Below, piece by piece: positions 37,157 through 49,920 of a stretch of 64,000 nt of DNA. The stretch lies in NCBI GenBank assembly GCA_028023455.1, contig JAQFVV010012398.1, positions 6,286,682 through 6,350,681 on the forward strand, read 5' to 3'. This DNA is from Epiperipatus broadwayi. Lineage: Eukaryota > Onychophora > Udeonychophora > Euonychophora > Peripatidae. The translations under genes and the position numbers were made by a program. Positions within the stretch are counted from its first letter, which is position 1. Each line of letters begins with the position of its first letter. The notes under the pieces are model-generated. The model worked only from the letters and a program-made list of their open reading frames with translations, was not told the origin of the DNA and searched no databases.

Positions 37157-38858
37157 TTGAACTACAAAAGTAGACAAGCCATGTGTAACAGGGAGGTGGT
37201 TGTATTTATAATGGATAGCATGTATAGTTCAATAGAGGCTGTGAAAGTTGTCAATGAACACAATGATGACTTGATAATGGAAAAAATAGACCAGGTGAAG
37301 ATAGCTTGGGGAGAAGGGAAGGAAATACTAAAAAAGATACTGAAGGAATACAATCAGGTATTTTCAGTCAGGCCAGGCATGATCCCAGGGTTCGAACAAA
37401 GGATTCAAGTAAATGAAACACAACCATTTAAGGTAAAATCATACCTAATTCCTCATCAATATAGGGAGCAGGTGAAGGAGCAGATAGATTAAATGTTGAA
37501 ATGGGGTATTATATCAAAAAGCTCCTCGGCTTATTGTAACCTGATAGTCATCATCAAGAAAAAGGATAATTCCGTATAGTTATGTCTTGATGAGAGACAG
37601 TTGAATAAAGTCATGGTCCCAGATTGTAACATACCACCACCCATGCAAGAATTACTTGAGAGATTTAAAGGGAAAAATGACAGCAAGATATTGGCAGATA
37701 AGGCTGCACCCAGAAGATTGTAAGTATACTGCCTTTAGGTATGATGGCTGCTCATATCAATTTAACCGTATGCCATTCAGCCTGATTAACAGTGGGGCTG
37801 GTTTACTATGATGTTTAGATCGGGTATTATCTGCTGAAGTAAAGAAAATAGTTACAATGTATGTGGACAATGTATTGGTGTCATCGGCTACTGTGGAAAA
37901 ACATACCAAAGATGTGGAAATGTTTTTAAGGGAATGTTGGAATAAAGGGATCAAGATAAACCTGAAGAAAAGTGTGCTATTTCAAGAGGAAGTTACATTC
38001 TTGGGCCACCTAATAGGATCACAGGGTGTCTGGCCACACCTAGATAAAATCTCAGCCATTGAAGGTTTCCCAGCACCTAGGTCGAAGAAGCAGATACAAT
38101 CCTTTTTGGGTATGTGTAACTTCTACAACTGTTTTCAGGAGCAGTTTGCTCAATATATGGAACCACTAGTTAGATTACTGAAAAAAGATGTAGTGTGGGA
38201 GTGAGGTGAAAAGCAAAGCCAGGCATTTGAGAGGGTGAAGCAAGGGTTCATGAAACATGTAATGCTGGCTTTTCCCAATTTTGAGAAACCCTTTGTAGTG
38301 CAGACTGACAGCAGTGGGTATGGGCTGGGAGCAACAGTATCACAGATTCAAGAGGATGGTCAGGTGAAAGTGCTGTATTTCTTAAGTAGGCTGCTCAAGG
38401 GTCCAGAGCATCATTACACTGCCATAGAAAAGGAAGCTTTAGCCATTGTTTGATAATTCCAAAAACTCCACACATTGTTGTTGGGATCAAAAATAATTGT
38501 GGTTTTGGATCATAAGAGTTTAAAATTTATTAACCATAATTATCTGACAAATAGTCGGTTGGTGTGGTGGAGCTTATACCTCTAAGAGTATAATTATGTG
38601 GTAAAGCATTGTAAGGGGTCAGATAACATTGTAGCTGATGCTCTTAGCTGTAACCTAGTGCATTTGCCATCATGTTATCTTAAAGCTGAAAATTTATATG
38701 TGGCAGGAAAAAACTTAAGGATTAATGAGGGGGTAGAGAATGATCTTAAGAGATTAACCCAGTGTCAGAGGGAGGATGCCCAGTTAAGTCAAATAATTGC
38801 ACAACTGGAAGGGAATACAAGAAAAAACAATGATGAGTCCAGAAGTTGGATCAACTGA
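37157..38858 (+). pseudogene. pol: Reverse transcriptase and RNase H relic (Ty3 type)
   Basis: Reads through several stops and frame changes. The pre-RT part contains RPGMIPGFEQRIQVNETQPF; RT includes AYCNLIVIIKKKD, MPFSLINSGAG and the catalytic box as YVDNVLVSS, i.e. the second aspartate of YVDD is replaced by N. FLGHLIGSQGV and FLGMCNFYN are the usual thumb/connection motifs. RNase H begins FVVQTDSSGYGLGATVSQ and includes YTAIEKEALAIV and the end GSDNIVADALS. Enzymes of this kind copy the element RNA. Stops at 38202-38204 and 38451-38453, among others, plus the altered catalytic box, make it inactive. Confidence 0.9.
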
Positions 38859-38859
38859 T

Positions 38860-39866
38860 ACAAACTTGACCAATCTGTTCTCCAATACATAACCAAAAGG
38901 GGACTGGAAAGTTGGAGACCTGTAATACCCCCAGAAAATATGGAATGCAGTGGTGACTCATGTCCACCAAATATATGGATACTATGGGGTGTGGAAAACT
39001 GAAAAGTGGCTCAGACAGTGGTTTTATTGGCCAGATATGCATGGGACTGTTGTGAGGATGATTAGGCAATGGGAACTTTGCCAGAAAACGAATCCAGCTA
39101 ATAGGAATTATGCAGGCCCAATGACCTCCATAATTCCAAAGAAACCATGTGAGATGATTGCGATAGATTATTATGGAACACTTCCCACCTTTAATAGAAA
39201 AAAATATTTGTTGGTGGTGTATGATCTTTTCAGTAAATTTGTGGCTGCATATCCCATGACTCAAGCAAATACCTGAAACACCATATGTCTCCTTGAAAAG
39301 GAATATTTTACAGTGATGGGAAAACCTCAAAGCATCCTCTCAGATCTTGGCACACCATTTGTCTCTAGTGAATGGAGAGCATGGGCTCAGAAGTCAGGAA
39401 TTCAACATATCCACAATCGAACCTGTGTGAGCATGTGATGCATGAGTTGGGTAGGTTGTTTAGGACATACATCCCAACTAATCACTGTGGATGGGTTAAA
39501 AAGATTCCAGAAATACTGAAATACATAAATTGGGCAGTTAATGAATCCACAGTGTTTTCTCCCATGTGGCTCCAGTTTGGAAAATATGCCCCTAAATTAA
39601 TCAAGGCCAAAATACCAGCACCAAAGGAAATGCCAATAAATGTGGAGGAGGACCAAGAGCAGGCATATCATACACTTTTGAAAAGGAGTCAGGAAAGAAA
39701 CAAACATATATTGGAGAGGCCTCATCAGTTTAAAGTTGGTGATCTAGTCATAGTGAAAATCCCACACATGAGCAAACCGGGGAAATTTATCTGTAAGAAA
39801 TTTTGCAGTTTGTATGAGGGACCTTTCCTTATTGTTAAGTGTCAGGGGATAATGCATTTTGGGTGA
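38860..39866 (+). pseudogene. Integrase relic of the Ty3-like element
   Basis: The N-terminal zinc region is seen as VTHVHQIYGYYGVWKTEKWL with WELCQK, where the first cysteine of the expected C..C pair is W. Core motifs are MIAIDYYGTLPT (first acidic residue), SILSDLGTPFVSSEW (second) and LCEHVMHELGRLF (glutamate), spread over two frames with stops near 39274 and a frame change near 39370. The C-terminal part contains FKVGDLVIVKIPHMSKPGKF and LYEGPFLIVK, a GPY/F-like module. Domain order RT-RNase H-integrase supports Ty3 rather than Copia. Confidence 0.88.
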
Positions 39867-39973
39867 ATACTGGGCAGGAGGTAAGGGGATCATACAATGC
39901 TCATTCCCTCAAGCCCATGCCAGTACGAACGATTGGAGCCATTCAAATATATAGACGGTATTTGAAGGCTTCT

Positions 39974-39982
39974 GGGAGGGGG
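39974..39982 (+). promoter_or_regulatory. Polypurine tract before the 3' LTR
   Basis: GGGAGGGGG lies 3 bases before the 3' LTR start at 39986, the position expected for the plus-strand primer. Confidence 0.75.
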
Positions 39983-39985
39983 TAT

Positions 39986-41903
39986 TGCAACAGGGCAGGT
40001 ATAAACAAACCCTGTTGCGATAATTAGACAAATACGTAATGTATTATTAAATATATTACATATTATTACTAATGTATTATAGAAAAAAACAAAACATATT
40101 ATTACTTTACTAATAACACTAATATTTACAAGTTGATGTATAATCCATGGTTATTTGTGTAGTCATATTGAATTATAGATTTGCGTAATTTGAATTAAAA
40201 AAAACTCATAAAAGAGAGGTATGGGGGGTTAAAAAAAACTCATAAAAGAGAGGTATGGGGGGGGTATACACTTGCTCTGATTTGTTTTCTTTTGCCAAAT
40301 TCAGCTATACACATCGCTATGTATATGTATGAGTGTGTTTTTGAATCATTAAACATGAAAATTCACAAAAATAAAAATAAAAACATTTTGTTTGATAAAC
40401 TTTTTAAATATATACATATTGAGTCAGAAGAAAAAACTAACAAATGCCAAGATGAAAGACAGTAATTTTGCAGAACAATGAAAGTAACTATTATAAAAAC
40501 CTTGGAATGTCTAGTTCTAATTAAATACTAATTGGAAAGAAAAGGTGTAAAAAGCTTTTGTGGTGCATTCCAACAAAGGCATATGGAATGTGAATGGAAA
40601 TATAAAAAAAATGAATGAAAAAAAATAATTAAGAGAAGGGGCAGAGTTGGCAATTTCTGATTTAAAAAAAAAAAGATAGATTTTGAAAAGAAAGATAAAT
40701 TTGATAACAAAAAAAAAGAATTAATTAGTATAAGTTTGGGAGTGGAAGAAAGCAGACAGACTGTAGACTGATAGACAGAAATAAGAATCCAGAGATCAAT
40801 GCTATATATTGATAAATATGATCAGGCTGGGGTAGAAACTTCAATGTGCGAGGTGTTTGAATCCTTCACCTGAATGTATAGCAGCTGCAAATATCGGAGA
40901 ATGGACATTAAGCCTGAAAAATCGCTTCAATAAGAAAATGTTGGATTGTCATGAGAGGTATAAAAGATTAAATAAATGAATAGAATTCAGCCATGGAATC
41001 CGAACTTCAAGAAGTCGGTTCATCTTCCTAGGACTGGAGATTTCTCTTCCACCAGGGAAAACACAGGTACCTTTCTATTTGATATATATGTGACCTCTTA
41101 GTAAGCTTACTCCATGTAATTAAGAAAAATGTTGTTTGACCAAATTGTGAACTTGAATTTTTTTTTCTTTTGCACGGAGAGTTTAAATTATTTCCTACTG
41201 GATTTATTAGCGTATAAATTAGTCCATAATTAAATCTTCGTGGCAACATACATATTATAGCGTATTTGTGTGTGTGTGGGTTTTGATGAAGAAAGAAAAG
41301 AGCAAACCAACAAAAGGGAAACTGATAGGAATCTTTGATTAATAAAAAAAAAACAAAAACATTGATTTAACTTATGTAAATAATATATATATATATATTT
41401 GATAGATACATAAATATTATTACTAATAAATATGTATAAAATGATGAATGGTTTTTGTTTGTTTGTGTTTTGAAATAATATATATGTTTTTTTGATAGAT
41501 ACATAAATATTATTACTAATAAATATGTATAAAATGATGAATAGTTTTTGTTTGTTTGTGTTTTGAGTTTTCTTTTTTTAAAAAAAAAACAAGAGAGAGG
41601 GTTAGATCTACTGCCGGTAATTTCACCACCTGCCCTGAGAAAAGCTAGCCGCAAGCCGGGTCATTTTATAATCCTATTACATACTTCCATATTGTCCAGT
41701 ATAATTCTTACCTATGGGTGAGATTGGCACTTTGAAGTTGTTAGCTAGATGTCCATAAATATACTGTGTATGATACCGAAGAAAATTATATATATATAGG
41801 ACTTATATTTTTGTTCAAACGTGTATATAGATATACACGTTCATACTCGTATAAAGACGAGTACGTTAAGAAACATTAGGTAAATGGCTAGACCCATTAT
41901 AAT
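39986..41903 (+). repeat. 3' LTR
   Basis: Matches the 5' LTR but has two private tandem duplications: 34 bp (40195-40228 and 40229-40262) and about 95 bp (41378-41472 and 41473-41567). The start hairpin (39987-39995 with 40010-40018) is conserved in both LTRs. Ends ATTATAAT before family B resumes. Confidence 0.92.
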
Positions 41904-43345
41904 ATATAAATTGAAGGAAAAACTTGATAATTAATTGAATCATCATTAAATACTAATTTTATATTCAACTTACTTTATTTATATTTATTTCATGTCACTC
42001 CAAATCTTAATAAGTCATAAAATTATATAGACTTAATACATTTACTAAAAGAGAGCAATCACAGATTTTTCTTTAATTTTAAACTTGTCATTTGTTTATC
42101 ATCATAAATGGTTTATACATTAAATAAACATCATACATTCTATTTATTAGCTTATATTTTACATAGAGTATTTAATAATTGAAACCCACAGGCTTATTAT
42201 ATACCTGTGTTTATATATGTAATATATAGGATATGTGAGCACAGACTTTCACACAACCCACCACTCTCCACACTATCTCATAACACTGATACACTTGAAC
42301 ACATATATGTTGAAAAGACAAATAATCACTAATATGCATATATCATGCTAAACCAGCAATCATCAGTTGGTCCAGATTACCATCTCTACGCATATATGCT
42401 ATAAGGGCTCAGATATATATTAAGATAGCCAATCTTCATACTTTAATGGACAGGCTTTAATCTACTCCACACTCCTACTTTTCAACTGTCCATCCAATTG
42501 AAAATTTGATGATGCAATGCTCAAAGGCCATCCTAAGGCTGAGATTCTTGTCACACCCTTGTTTACCTAAGGCCAATCTGACCCCTCATACACAGGACCT
42601 AATCCATTTAATACAAGGGATGGGCATACATCTCTACTATGTTTGCCGGCCTTAGGATGGCCTTTGAGCATTCCATCATCAGATTTTCAATTGGATGGAC
42701 AGTTGAAGAGTTGGAGGGTGGAGTAGATTGAAGCCTGCCCATTAAAGTATGAAGATTGGCTATCTTAATATATATCTGAGCGCTTATAGCATATATTTGT
42801 AGAGATGGTAATCTGGACCAGCATGAAATACAATTATTGGTGATTATTTATCTTTTCAACATATATGTGTCCCAAGTGTATCAGTGTTATGAGATAGTGT
42901 GGAGAGTGGTGGGTCATGTGAAAGTCTGTGCTCATAGACCTTATATATTACATATAGAATATTTATAAATTATTATAACGCAACATAAATAAATTGCTAT
43001 TATTGTTATTATTAATTTATATAGTCATGAATTTTATTTATTCCAGTCAAACAAGCCATACGAATAAACAATGACCTGTAAATGTATAATTTGGATAATT
43101 TTATCTTTACATTTATTTAAATCAACTAAAGATTAGGATATTATTTTATGAAATCATATTCCATATATATCAGAGTTACCATTCCTATGATTTTATATAT
43201 CTTTCAAACTTGTAGTGGTATGATTGTATGAGTTGGAAAATCAAATTAGCATCAGTTTTATCAAAGTCTTATATTTGAGATAAGTCTAATTTCAACTTTG
43301 TATTCAATAGAGTTTTTGTTTTTTGGGCACATTGAATATATTTGT
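41904..43345 (+). repeat. Family B, left copy, part 2 (split by a fold-back element)
   Basis: Resumes with ATATAAATTGAAGGAAAAAC and matches 52023-52680 on both sides of the insert at about 42180-42960. Shared blocks include AATTGAATCATCATTAAATA, CATAAATAAATTGCTATTAT and GATTAGGATATTATTTTATG. Similarity ends near GTTTTTTGGGCACA at 43317-43335. Confidence 0.85.
42213..42956. mobile_element. ~744-bp fold-back element with ~310-bp arms
   Basis: Left arm 42213-42539 and right arm 42649-42956 are imperfect reverse complements (for example GAGCACAGACTTTCACA with TGTGAAAGTCTGTGCTC, and GGCCATCCTAAGGC with GCCTTAGGATGGCC), around a loop of about 110 bp. The arms and loop are related to family C units at 25045 and 29640. 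The right copy of family B lacks it, showing insertion; ATTTA-type sequence on both sides (42170-42176, 42959-42967) is a possible duplicated target. A small hairpin (CACAGG..CCTGTG) lies just left of it. Confidence 0.85.
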
Positions 43346-43774
43346 CACATTTACATTATTATAGTTTTTAATGCCTAACTGCATGACTCAATTAGTAATC
43401 ACAATATCTAGGATCAAACTAATCCACATAAAGCCCATATAGATATATAACAATTTTTTTGAGAATTTACAAATTTTTGAATCCCTAAATATCATAGATT
43501 TTGAGAGCCAACCACAAATCAATTTTACACTTGGTATCTGATACCATAAATTACTTGAGTATTTTTTTGAATAATGGCATCACTAGTCATTTCAATAAAT
43601 CTATTAGGGTAAAAATGAAATATTGGGTGAGCACTGAGTTGATGCATTTTAAAATCATGATTGATGTAACTACTGAGATGTAAATTAAGATAATATAATA
43701 ATTATTCCTATTAGTATTTTGCACATTGTGTGTAACCATAAATAAAAAAGTTAGTTTTTTGTCAGGCAATAGTA

Positions 43775-46280
43775 TGGAAACCAATGAACAAGAAGTAGGG
43801 TCTGGAACTATAAGTTCACGTTTTCATGATTATGATCCTTAGTTAGTTATAGGAATTAAATAAAATATTCAATAAATGGAATGTCAAATTCAGAGCTAAT
43901 GGAGAAACAAGACATGAGATTAAATTTGAAGAAACCGAAACCAATCCTAGAGCTTTACAAGTTGAGGGTATCAATGAGTTTATAAAAAATAAAATGAAGT
44001 CAGATGTTGAAACTATTATTATAGATTCTGAGATAGAAATTGAAAAATAAAAGCAATGATAAATTCGTTGCATCTGATTCAAAGTTGGGAGAATTTAAGC
44101 ATGATCTAAATATTAAATTGAAAGAATCTGGGAAAAGATATAGTAATAAAAACAGAAAGTATAACAGATTTGATATCTAGCTGTATCACTGTACAATTTG
44201 AGGATTTGGAGCAAATTACTTAGACAATTTTGCTTCTCATTGCCAAGAATTTCATTTGAAGGACCAATGATTTATTTGAAAATGCTGTGTTGAGATGTTT
44301 GAAAATTTCCTTCTATTACATCATACAAAGGTTCATAAAAACAGGAATTTAAATGCTCTAATTGCCATCATAATGTTACTGAATTAGATAGTATTAAAGA
44401 ACATAATAGACAAAATTTATTGAAAGCATGTAATAATTTCAAATGTTCTGGATATATGGTTTGAGAATGAAGAAAATCTAAACTATCATTTGAAATCTCA
44501 TAATTGTGATGAAAATAATTACCAATATCCTGAATATTCTATAACATTTAAATAATGACACCCTTTAAAATGTCACTTATGGCAATAACATAAAACTGAG
44601 ATAATGAATTAGATGACCAAGGAGCTTTTTACACTGACAATGTCACTCAAAGTCATCATAAAGCTCATGCTAGCCAACAGTTATCTATTTGTAAGATATG
44701 TGATCAAACCTTTGAGAATTGTCATTCCTTTTTAGAACATTCCAAACTACATAAAGAAATCGTGCATGAATATAATGTGCCCCATAATAGTGTTGAAATA
44801 ATTATAGTTAAAACTGAAATTGGAGATAAAATTAACAATGATTCAATCATTAGAAAAAATATCATGCAAGAGAAATTTTATGGCAAAAGTTTAGATAAGG
44901 GGACATAAAATGGTAAATTTGAGATTCTGTGAAATCTGATGAAAAAGTAATTCTAGAATTGGGAATCAGAAGCCCATATCTCTTAAGGAAGAGGTGCTTT
45001 TCAATAATATCTATCATCATAAGTGTAAAATGAAAACACATGTTGTAAATAGACTTAAGTTAGAAGAGAATCAGGAGAAATATCTCTTTAGAAAACAGTG
45101 ACCTAAGAATTCTTCAAGTCATTTAAGCTTTCTTATCATAATTATAAAAGTGAGTGGCACCAAATTTAGCAGAGTTATAGAAGAGCAATTCATAATAAGG
45201 TCTCTTGAAATATGAAATACATTAAGAAGTTAAATAAATCATGTAAAACAGGTTGTATCCTTCAATGTCTTATATTTAACTCTAGGGAAAAAGTTGTGCA
45301 ATATGTAGATAAATGTCAGATAAAGTATATGGTAAATTAGAAAATTAAAGTGATTATACTTTTGTCCTAAGACAAATTGTATAAAGGAGTTTATAAACTC
45401 AAATAACTCATGGTCCCAAAAGGGTTTTAATTGCCATGAGTGTTTGTTTGTGACAATGAACCAGAATTACTTAATGCAACCTATGGAGGGCTGTTTGTCA
45501 ACTATAAATATTACTATAATGAATGTGATTGAGGTTCTGACATAAGAGCACATTTCTACGCATGCATATCAGGTTGTGATAACCAACAAACATAAGATAA
45601 AATTTAAGAAATTGTTGGATATTTGAAAGACATGTGTACATGAAAATTATGTGAAAATATACATTGCTTAAAGACTGCAGGGTATTTTATAAATTCAAAG
45701 GCAAAGGAAGGAGTGTGTATTCTGATCAAAACTTACACCCTCTATACAACCCTAACAATTTATAATTATAAATATTCTAATCAAACAAAATAAAAGGATA
45801 TAACATTGAAGCATAATTTAAGTGGAATATTGCAATCCACACCTAATCAAAATAATAATATATTGTATGCTATAGCATGAAATCTTATTTTTATGTATTG
45901 TTGACAAGCAGCATGTTATTAAATCCCTACAAGAAAATACTAGCCATTTTTATGGCAGAATCATGAGACTTAAATTTTAAAGAGGTTGTCTGCAATCATC
46001 TAAATAGCTTCATAGTAACAGAAGCTAAGAATTATAGATTTAAGGTATAGGACAATTGTAGTAAATTATTATATTTAAACCCATCTCATAATTTCCTTGT
46101 GACATCAGTGTCTAAAGTACATGATGATCAGCCAGGTAATGGTGGTTTCTTTAATACATTGCAATTGTGTGATAAATGTAGGGGATCACTATTGACAAGC
46201 AAATATTTAAAATATTGTTGCTCTAATGATAATATTCCAGTTGACCATATTTGTAATAATGAACATAATATTTAATGAGT
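43775..46280 (+). pseudogene. Broken multi-C2H2 zinc-finger reading frame
   Basis: Pieces in all three forward frames give protein-like text. 43775-43840 starts with an ATG (METNEQEVGSG...). 43850-44040 is acidic and lysine-rich. Then come C2H2-like fingers: CCVEMFENFLLLHHTKVH (44283-44336), CSNCHHNVTELDSIKEH (44354-), a finger ending ENLNYHLKSH (to about 44502), and the canonical CKICDQTF...SFLEHSKLH (44690-44752; C-x2-C-x12-H-x3-H). Later pieces are FNCHECLFV near 45430 and a clean run at 46021-46275 ending CDKCRGSLLTSKYLKYC. C2H2 arrays usually bind DNA or RNA. Stops and frameshifts throughout make it a pseudogene. Whether it is a host gene fragment or cargo of a mobile element is unknown; it lies exactly between two family B copies. 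Confidence 0.65.
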
Positions 46281-46639
46281 AATAGTGTAGTTGTTACTTG
46301 CAGAACTAACAAGGAAACCTTAGATAAAAACTTTGAGGTATAATAAAAGGCCAGAATGTAAATTTGACAATTGTTAATAAGATTAGAGGTTTAAATACAG
46401 CACTTATTGCACTTTATGATGATATCTGTTATTATAAAACTTAGTGTGATAACATAATCACTAGTAAGAAATAAAATGATAGTGATGAGAATGTATTATT
46501 TGCACATGAATTCAATTTTGAGTCACTGTTTTTAATGTTAACTTTCATGATAGGAAAGTATTTAGGACTTACCCATTAAGAAGAAGTATTTATAAACTAA
46601 GTTTAGAATACATTTAATTTTCAATAAAAGAAATCTTTA

Positions 46640-46947
46640 ATGAGGGGTCATATACCATTGGGATATATTTCACCAATTTTAGTCAAAGCATGCACCATAA
46701 ATTTTTTTTATCATCTACACAAAACCCTTAATTAGCAAAATACCTAATAGATGTCTCTCCAATTTTCACATTACTTCATGTTCACCTTATTAAGTAATAG
46801 GAACATATTTCAATAATCATAAAGATAAAAGTAGAAAATAATAATGATTTAATATAATTGACATCTTTTAAATGAAAATTCACTGTATGTTTAATAATAT
46901 TACTTCAAGATATCATTCAAATTTTAGGACAAATAATTTTTTTTATA
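46640..46947 (+). repeat. Family B, right copy, part 1
   Basis: Begins ATACCATTGGGATAT and matches 31117-31400. It ends where element A starts and continues at 50798. A G-rich GAGGGG lies just before its start (46642-46647 region). Confidence 0.8.
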
Positions 46948-46960
46948 ATAAATATAGTTG

Positions 46961-47227
46961 TTATTGATTAGCCCCTGCACACCACTTGATGTCACTATTT
47001 CCATGCAAAATCATAGAAATATACTGCTCACATGGCCTATAGAACAGTTCACAGTCAGGTTTGTACATTTTCTCAACAGACCAAAAGTACGAGCCAGAGA
47101 ACCAAAAGCTGACCAAGTCAGGATAGTAATATCCTATGTCATACCTGCCTGAGGTTACACTCAATATCTCTTTATTCACATTCCAGCAATCGCAAAGCAG
47201 TAAAACATGAGATATCCCCCCTAACAC
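46961..47227 (-). CDS. Unrecognised open frame at left end of element A
   Basis: 88 codons on the minus strand, ending inside the left terminal repeat. It has several C, W and Y residues (CDCWNVNKE, YRPCEQYISM). The corresponding place in copy 1 (19780-19490) is also open on the minus strand with a similar N-terminal LLL-rich part. No family recognised; it could be a last exon or chance. Confidence 0.3.
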   Translation of the reverse strand: MLGGISHVLLLCDCWNVNKEILSVTSGRYDIGYYYPDLVSFWFSGSYFWSVEKMYKPDCELFYRPCEQYISMILHGNSDIKWCAGANQ

Positions 47228-47349
47228 AGGATATTATATAACTTATCTAGTGATTCATAAAGTAATGAGCAAGAATGGAGACTGAGATAAATTTATACTT
47301 CATAAATTTAATGTAACACATAATAAGTTATAAAGCAAATAAATTATGT

Positions 47350-47610
47350 ACAGATTGCTCACATGCGGGTGAGTGAATAATCAGGGTTACAAAGGATATA
47401 ATAAAGCAAATTATATAGTCCTCACACATAGGTGAGTGAATGATTTACAAAGAATATTAATGAATAGTCAGTAAATGATAATGTGAATTATATACATACT
47501 GCTCACACACAGTTGAGTGAATACCTAGATTTACAAAATGCTTAAGATGATTATCAACAAATGATAAACAAGCCAATTATATTTGCTCATGTGCAGGTAA
47601 GTGAATTTTA
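47350..47610 (+). repeat. Four degenerate tandem hairpin units in element A
   Basis: CTCAC...GTGAG mini-hairpins followed by TGAAT recur at 47358-47373, 47421-47436, 47502-47517 and 47586-47600 (the last two with one mismatch), spaced about 64, 81 and 84 bp. Subterminal repeats of this kind are typical binding sites for transposases, but that role is inferred. Confidence 0.65.
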
Positions 47611-49920
47611 GGATTGCAAAATGTCTAATTAGTTTATGATTTTGTAGAAATGACAATATGCTTATACCATCTTTTATGTCATAACCCATGCTATGATCTA
47701 CATAGTAAAAATCATTAAGAGTTAGAGTGATCAATTTATTGGTAACTGATTGGAATTATATTATTAAGTTTAAATATAACATAATAATAGTAAGATTATA
47801 TATCTCTAATTACTACCCAGATAAACACATTAATTCAGATTCTGAATCGGATCAAAGCCGATGTTAATTTCTATGATAGGTTGAACTGATGTTGGGCAGT
47901 TGAACATCAGATTCTAGGGCATTACAAACTATAGTTTCAGAATATATGCATCTCAAATGTGTTTTTTAATTGAGGTTCATTACCTAATAATCGGTTCCTC
48001 AGACCACGCTACTTGCTATAATACAAAGAGGCCCTTTTATTCCAGTGAACAAAACAATGGCTTAATGAGCCCTTGGAATGCTTTGGCTCCTTCAAATACA
48101 AATAAATGTCACAGTTGCCTAAACTTTTGAGGCATGACTTGACATGGAAATGATCCTGATGTAGGCCATTATAAATATAGCAAGAAGTTATGCATATTTA
48201 TGCTAACTAGCAACACATTTGCCATGCTAATTTAATATTTTCCTAAATTAATTATGCCAAATCTTTGCTCCTATCAGTCCCACTACCACTGGTCAGTTCA
48301 TAAATAGTATTATTTAGTCACACTACAAAGGCAATAAGAAGAATATGATTTAAGGATATCTGTATAGCTTAATCTCTAATTAAGGAGAGTTATAGCAAAA
48401 TTAAGGATTTACTAAGATTTATTACTTATATGCTGTATAGCTCTCGTCTAATATTAAGTAAATATTGATTTTTAAATAACTTAAGCAAAATATTGCTTTT
48501 TAAAATAACTTATGCAAATACTCATTTTTAAATAGCTTACACAAAATATCCATTTTTAAATAATTTATGCAAAATATTCATTTTAAATAACTTATTCTGT
48601 GCATTAGAAGTAACTGATTCACTCTAATGTAAATAATAGTTTGATTTCAGAAGGGAGTTTTGCCTATATTTCTTTATATTATAATATTCTAACATAATGG
48701 AAAGGTGCTTAATCACCTCTCCAAATATTATTAAACCCCACAAAACTCCATTCTGACGAATATAGCATAAATTAATAAATATGAAATTAAAAACTAAATA
48801 GAGATGGCATAAGAAAAAATTGCAGAAAATGATCAATAAAGTTATAATTTAGAAATGAATTTGTTTGAATGGTTTTATAGAACCTAAATATTTATGTTTA
48901 TTTAAAATATTTATAATCAAGCAAGAATTTTTTAGAGTGCTCTAGGCTTTAAAGTAAATTTAACATAAACAATTTAGTTTAACATTTAAATAATATAATT
49001 AAATACGAGACTTGATTAGTTAGCTAGCTTTTAATTTAGAATTGGTTTAGTAATCGAATTAATGTATTCTGCAGAATGATTTACCAGTAATACTTGATAG
49101 TAAGTCTTTCAAGGCATTCTTTACAGTGTGTCTTCTCTCTATTAAATCAGGTTGTGGCTTTTCTAGGTTTAAGTCTGGATGCAGCTTTGTATATTACTTC
49201 AGTGGTGGCTTTCCTCCATCACTTTAGTCAAGAACTCTCTAGTATTTCAGGTGTAGCTTCTTCATCATTGGGCTCGGGCTGAGGTTGATGTTTCTTCCAT
49301 TCTGTAGAACAGTTTTCCATGGGAGACAGATGGCTAGTCATATCATCCCACTAGCCAACAGTTCCTATTTTAATAGCTTTGGTAATGGCTTGGTCAAAGT
49401 AATGCAAGAACAGCTCTTTAATTATTTTTCAACACTCATTCTTTCAGAAAATGCATCTCTACACTTTTCAATGGCTACTACAGGCTTTTTTATATCCTAT
49501 TTTTGACAGTATTTCCCTCCCCCTTTTACTTTTGCAATGTCCCTTGTTTACTGTCTTCAAACTTTGCCTTTAACTAAATTTCCACTTAGTTTTTAATATT
49601 CATCACAGCCAAAACTGAAGTTAACAGTTCTATTCCCTTGGGTTTACCTATTGCACTTAGTATGAATTTATGCCTGACTGGATTTTCTAATTTGTTTTTG
49701 TCTCTAATTTTAAATGAGGTCAATTTTCAACTTGAAAATTATTTAAAATGAATAATTTTATAAATTTAATTTTAACTACACACTGCTATGTTTACTTTAG
49801 TTTTAACAAACGTAAAGGAATATGTGCGTATATGCTATTTATGACTGCATCCTCTTATTATAGTTAACAAGGTGATTATACATGCACATACTCGGCAATA
49901 TTACATGCACACTCAAAGTT
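47611..49920. other. Interior of element A without recognised coding
   Basis: AT-rich with short open frames on both strands (49094-49506 on plus). The minus strand near 49280-49090 reads protein-like in part (NDEEATPEILESS) but is broken by stops. I cannot assign a function. Confidence 0.45.

Larger units (their letters stand above)
32788..41903 (+). mobile_element. Ty3/gypsy-like LTR retrotransposon (degenerate)
   Basis: A complete but dead element: two LTRs (32788-35227 and 39986-41903), a leader, gag, protease, RT/RNase H and integrase in the Ty3 order, and a purine tract just before the 3' LTR. It splits family B: sequence up to ...GATACATAT joins ATATAAATTGAAGG at 41904, matching the uninterrupted right copy near 52030. 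The short ATAT on both sides is the likely target duplication, but the AT repeat blurs it. No envelope-like frame was seen. Many stops and altered catalytic residues make it inactive. Confidence 0.93.
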
